DNA of 52,844 nucleotides from an uncultured Dysgonomonas sp. Lineage in GTDB: Bacteria > Bacteroidota > Bacteroidia > Bacteroidales > Dysgonomonadaceae. Made by a program: the position numbers and the translations under genes. This document shows positions 51,956-52,844 of this stretch, in pieces. Within the stretch, counting starts at the first letter, position 1; each line of letters opens with the position of its first letter. The notes beneath the pieces were generated by a model. That model made no database searches. It had not been told where the DNA came from and was given only the letters and a program-made list of their open reading frames with translations. The stretch covers positions 1 through 52,844 of the forward strand of contig CALKIV010000102.1 in the NCBI GenBank assembly GCA_937995835.1, given 5' to 3'.

Positions 51956-52690
51956 ATGAAAAAGCACGTACCTAATTTACTAACATCGTTAAACCTATTT
52001 TCTGGCTGTATAGCTGCTGTGGTTGCATTACAGGCAGACTTATCCATGCTTCCATGGGTTCTTTTTTGGGTAATCATCGCTGCCTTATTCGACTTTTGCG
52101 ACGGTTTTGCAGCTAGACTACTAAAAGCGTACTCCCCTATTGGAAAGGAACTAGATTCATTAGCTGATTGTATCAGTTTTGGTTTTGTTCCCGCAGCCGT
52201 TGTTTTTCGGGTACTGCAAACACAGGTGCACATAATCACCAATAATCAGTTATTAATAGACTATCTTCCATACATTGCATTCTTATTAGCCATATTTTCA
52301 GCTTTACGTTTAGCTAAGTTTAATGTTGACGAAAGGCAAACAGAATCATTCATTGGATTAAACACTCCTGCAAATGCTCTCTTTTGGGTTAGTTTCTGTG
52401 TAGGAATCATGGAACGCACAGCGGATGGCTTGATGAATTTTCACTCAGGTTTGGTCTATACAATACTTGTTGGGGTGATCGTATTCTCGATACTGATGGT
52501 TTCGGAATTACCTATGTTCTCCTTGAAAATTAAAAGTTTGAAATTTAAAGATAATATACAGCGATACTTTTTGGCTGCATTTATTCTTGTCTTAATACCG
52601 TTTGCAGGCTATCTTAGCATCGCTGCAGGTATACTCTTATACATTGCTCTATCGATAGGCAATGAAAGATTTAGCGAATCAGAGAAATAA
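51956..52690 (+). CDS. pssA: CDP-diacylglycerol-serine O-phosphatidyltransferase
   Basis: A 244-residue integral membrane enzyme with several membrane helices. It has the full CDP-alcohol phosphotransferase motif in DFCDGFAARLLKAYSPIGKE followed by LDSLAD: D-x2-DG-x2-AR-x8-G-x3-D-x3-D. It starts 7 bp after psd, so the two form an operon for phosphatidylserine and phosphatidylethanolamine. Confidence 0.96.
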   Translation: MKKHVPNLLTSLNLFSGCIAAVVALQADLSMLPWVLFWVIIAALFDFCDGFAARLLKAYSPIGKELDSLADCISFGFVPAAVVFRVLQTQVHIITNNQLLIDYLPYIAFLLAIFSALRLAKFNVDERQTESFIGLNTPANALFWVSFCVGIMERTADGLMNFHSGLVYTILVGVIVFSILMVSELPMFSLKIKSLKFKDNIQRYFLAAFILVLIPFAGYLSIAAGILLYIALSIGNERFSESEK

Positions 52691-52724
52691 AAACAGTTTA
52701 AACAACAGTTTTTATCTGCTATAA

Positions 52725-52756
52725 TTTGGCTGTAAAAATAAAAATTCGTATTTTTG
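52725..52756 (+). promoter_or_regulatory. Promoter of the terminal tRNA
   Basis: TTTG (52725-52728), 20 bp, TATTTTTG (52749-52756), a full consensus match, 36 bp upstream of the tRNA. Confidence 0.8.
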
Positions 52757-52792
52757 CAACCGATTTGAGAGAATAACTCTTCTCAATATTCA

Positions 52793-52844
52793 GGTCCTAT
52801 AGCTCAGTTGGTTAGAGCACCTGACTCATAATCAGGGGGTCACA
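52793..52844 (+). tRNA. tRNA with CAU anticodon, probably elongator tRNA-Met (partial)
   Basis: Acceptor GGTCCTA, D-arm AGCTCAGTTGGTTAGAGC, and anticodon stem CTGAC/ATCAG-type with loop carrying CAT, cut off by the window edge in the variable/T-arm. The D-arm and GGGGTCACA variable region look like elongator Met; tRNA-Ile2 (CAU modified to lysidine) cannot be excluded without the 3' half. Confidence 0.88.

Noticed and set aside
1..52844. CRISPR arrays, insertion sequences or group II introns
   Set aside because: I saw no evenly spaced direct repeats with unique spacers, no transposase or reverse transcriptase motifs on either strand.

Overview
The window looks like a chromosome segment of a low-GC member of the Bacteroidales, probably Bacteroides or a close relative. 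The evidence is a SusC/SusD pair with a hybrid two-component sensor, promoters with the Bacteroidetes -33 TTTG / -7 TAnnTTTG pattern, SPII lipoproteins of Bacteroides type, a trpBEGDCFA operon, DUF4254 next to glycosyltransferases, and a Bacteroidetes-type integrative element. I ran no database search; family names rest on motifs read from the sequence.

Left part (1-2.7 kb): the start of an exported protein, an OprP-like porin broken by a frameshift, and a divergent LacI-family regulator. From 2.8 to 21.6 kb lies a polysaccharide utilization locus (PUL). It holds three heparinase II/III-superfamily lyases, a GH88 unsaturated uronyl hydrolase, SusD, a SusC-like transporter interrupted by one in-frame TGA, an M14-type metallopeptidase and a divergent hybrid two-component regulator. 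The gene set suggests uptake and cleavage of a uronic-acid polymer; no sulfatase is visible, so an unsulfated substrate is more likely than heparin or chondroitin sulfate.

From 21.73 to 31.32 kb an integrated mobilizable element of about 9.6 kb sits in the 3' end of tRNA-Leu(UAA). It is bounded by a 15-bp direct repeat, and similarity continues outward into a terminator that the element mimics. It has five TTATCCCT integrase-arm-like repeats, a tyrosine integrase, an excisionase-like protein, a DUF4373 replication-type protein with iteron-like repeats, a probable oriT, MobC, a relaxase and a membrane protein. The cargo is two small genes on the opposite strand, a long imperfect hairpin (about 170 nt, candidate structured RNA), and a large single-chain ABC-ATPase/TOPRIM protein resembling a fused PARIS (AriA-AriB) or OLD-type defence nuclease. 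This cargo is the most likely place for a little-described system.

Right part (31.3-52.8 kb): housekeeping genes. These are tRNA-Leu and tRNA-Gly, a degenerate Rieske-like lipoprotein, queG, and the trp operon with a Bacteroid-trp-type attenuator whose leader peptide has three Trp codons in a row. Then come an orphan T9SS-tail-like protein, queD-queE-rnz, a DPP IV peptidase, a TlpA-like thioredoxin lipoprotein, comM, DUF4254 with GT9 and GT4 glycosyltransferases, prs, psd-pssA, and the first 52 nt of a CAU-anticodon tRNA at the edge.
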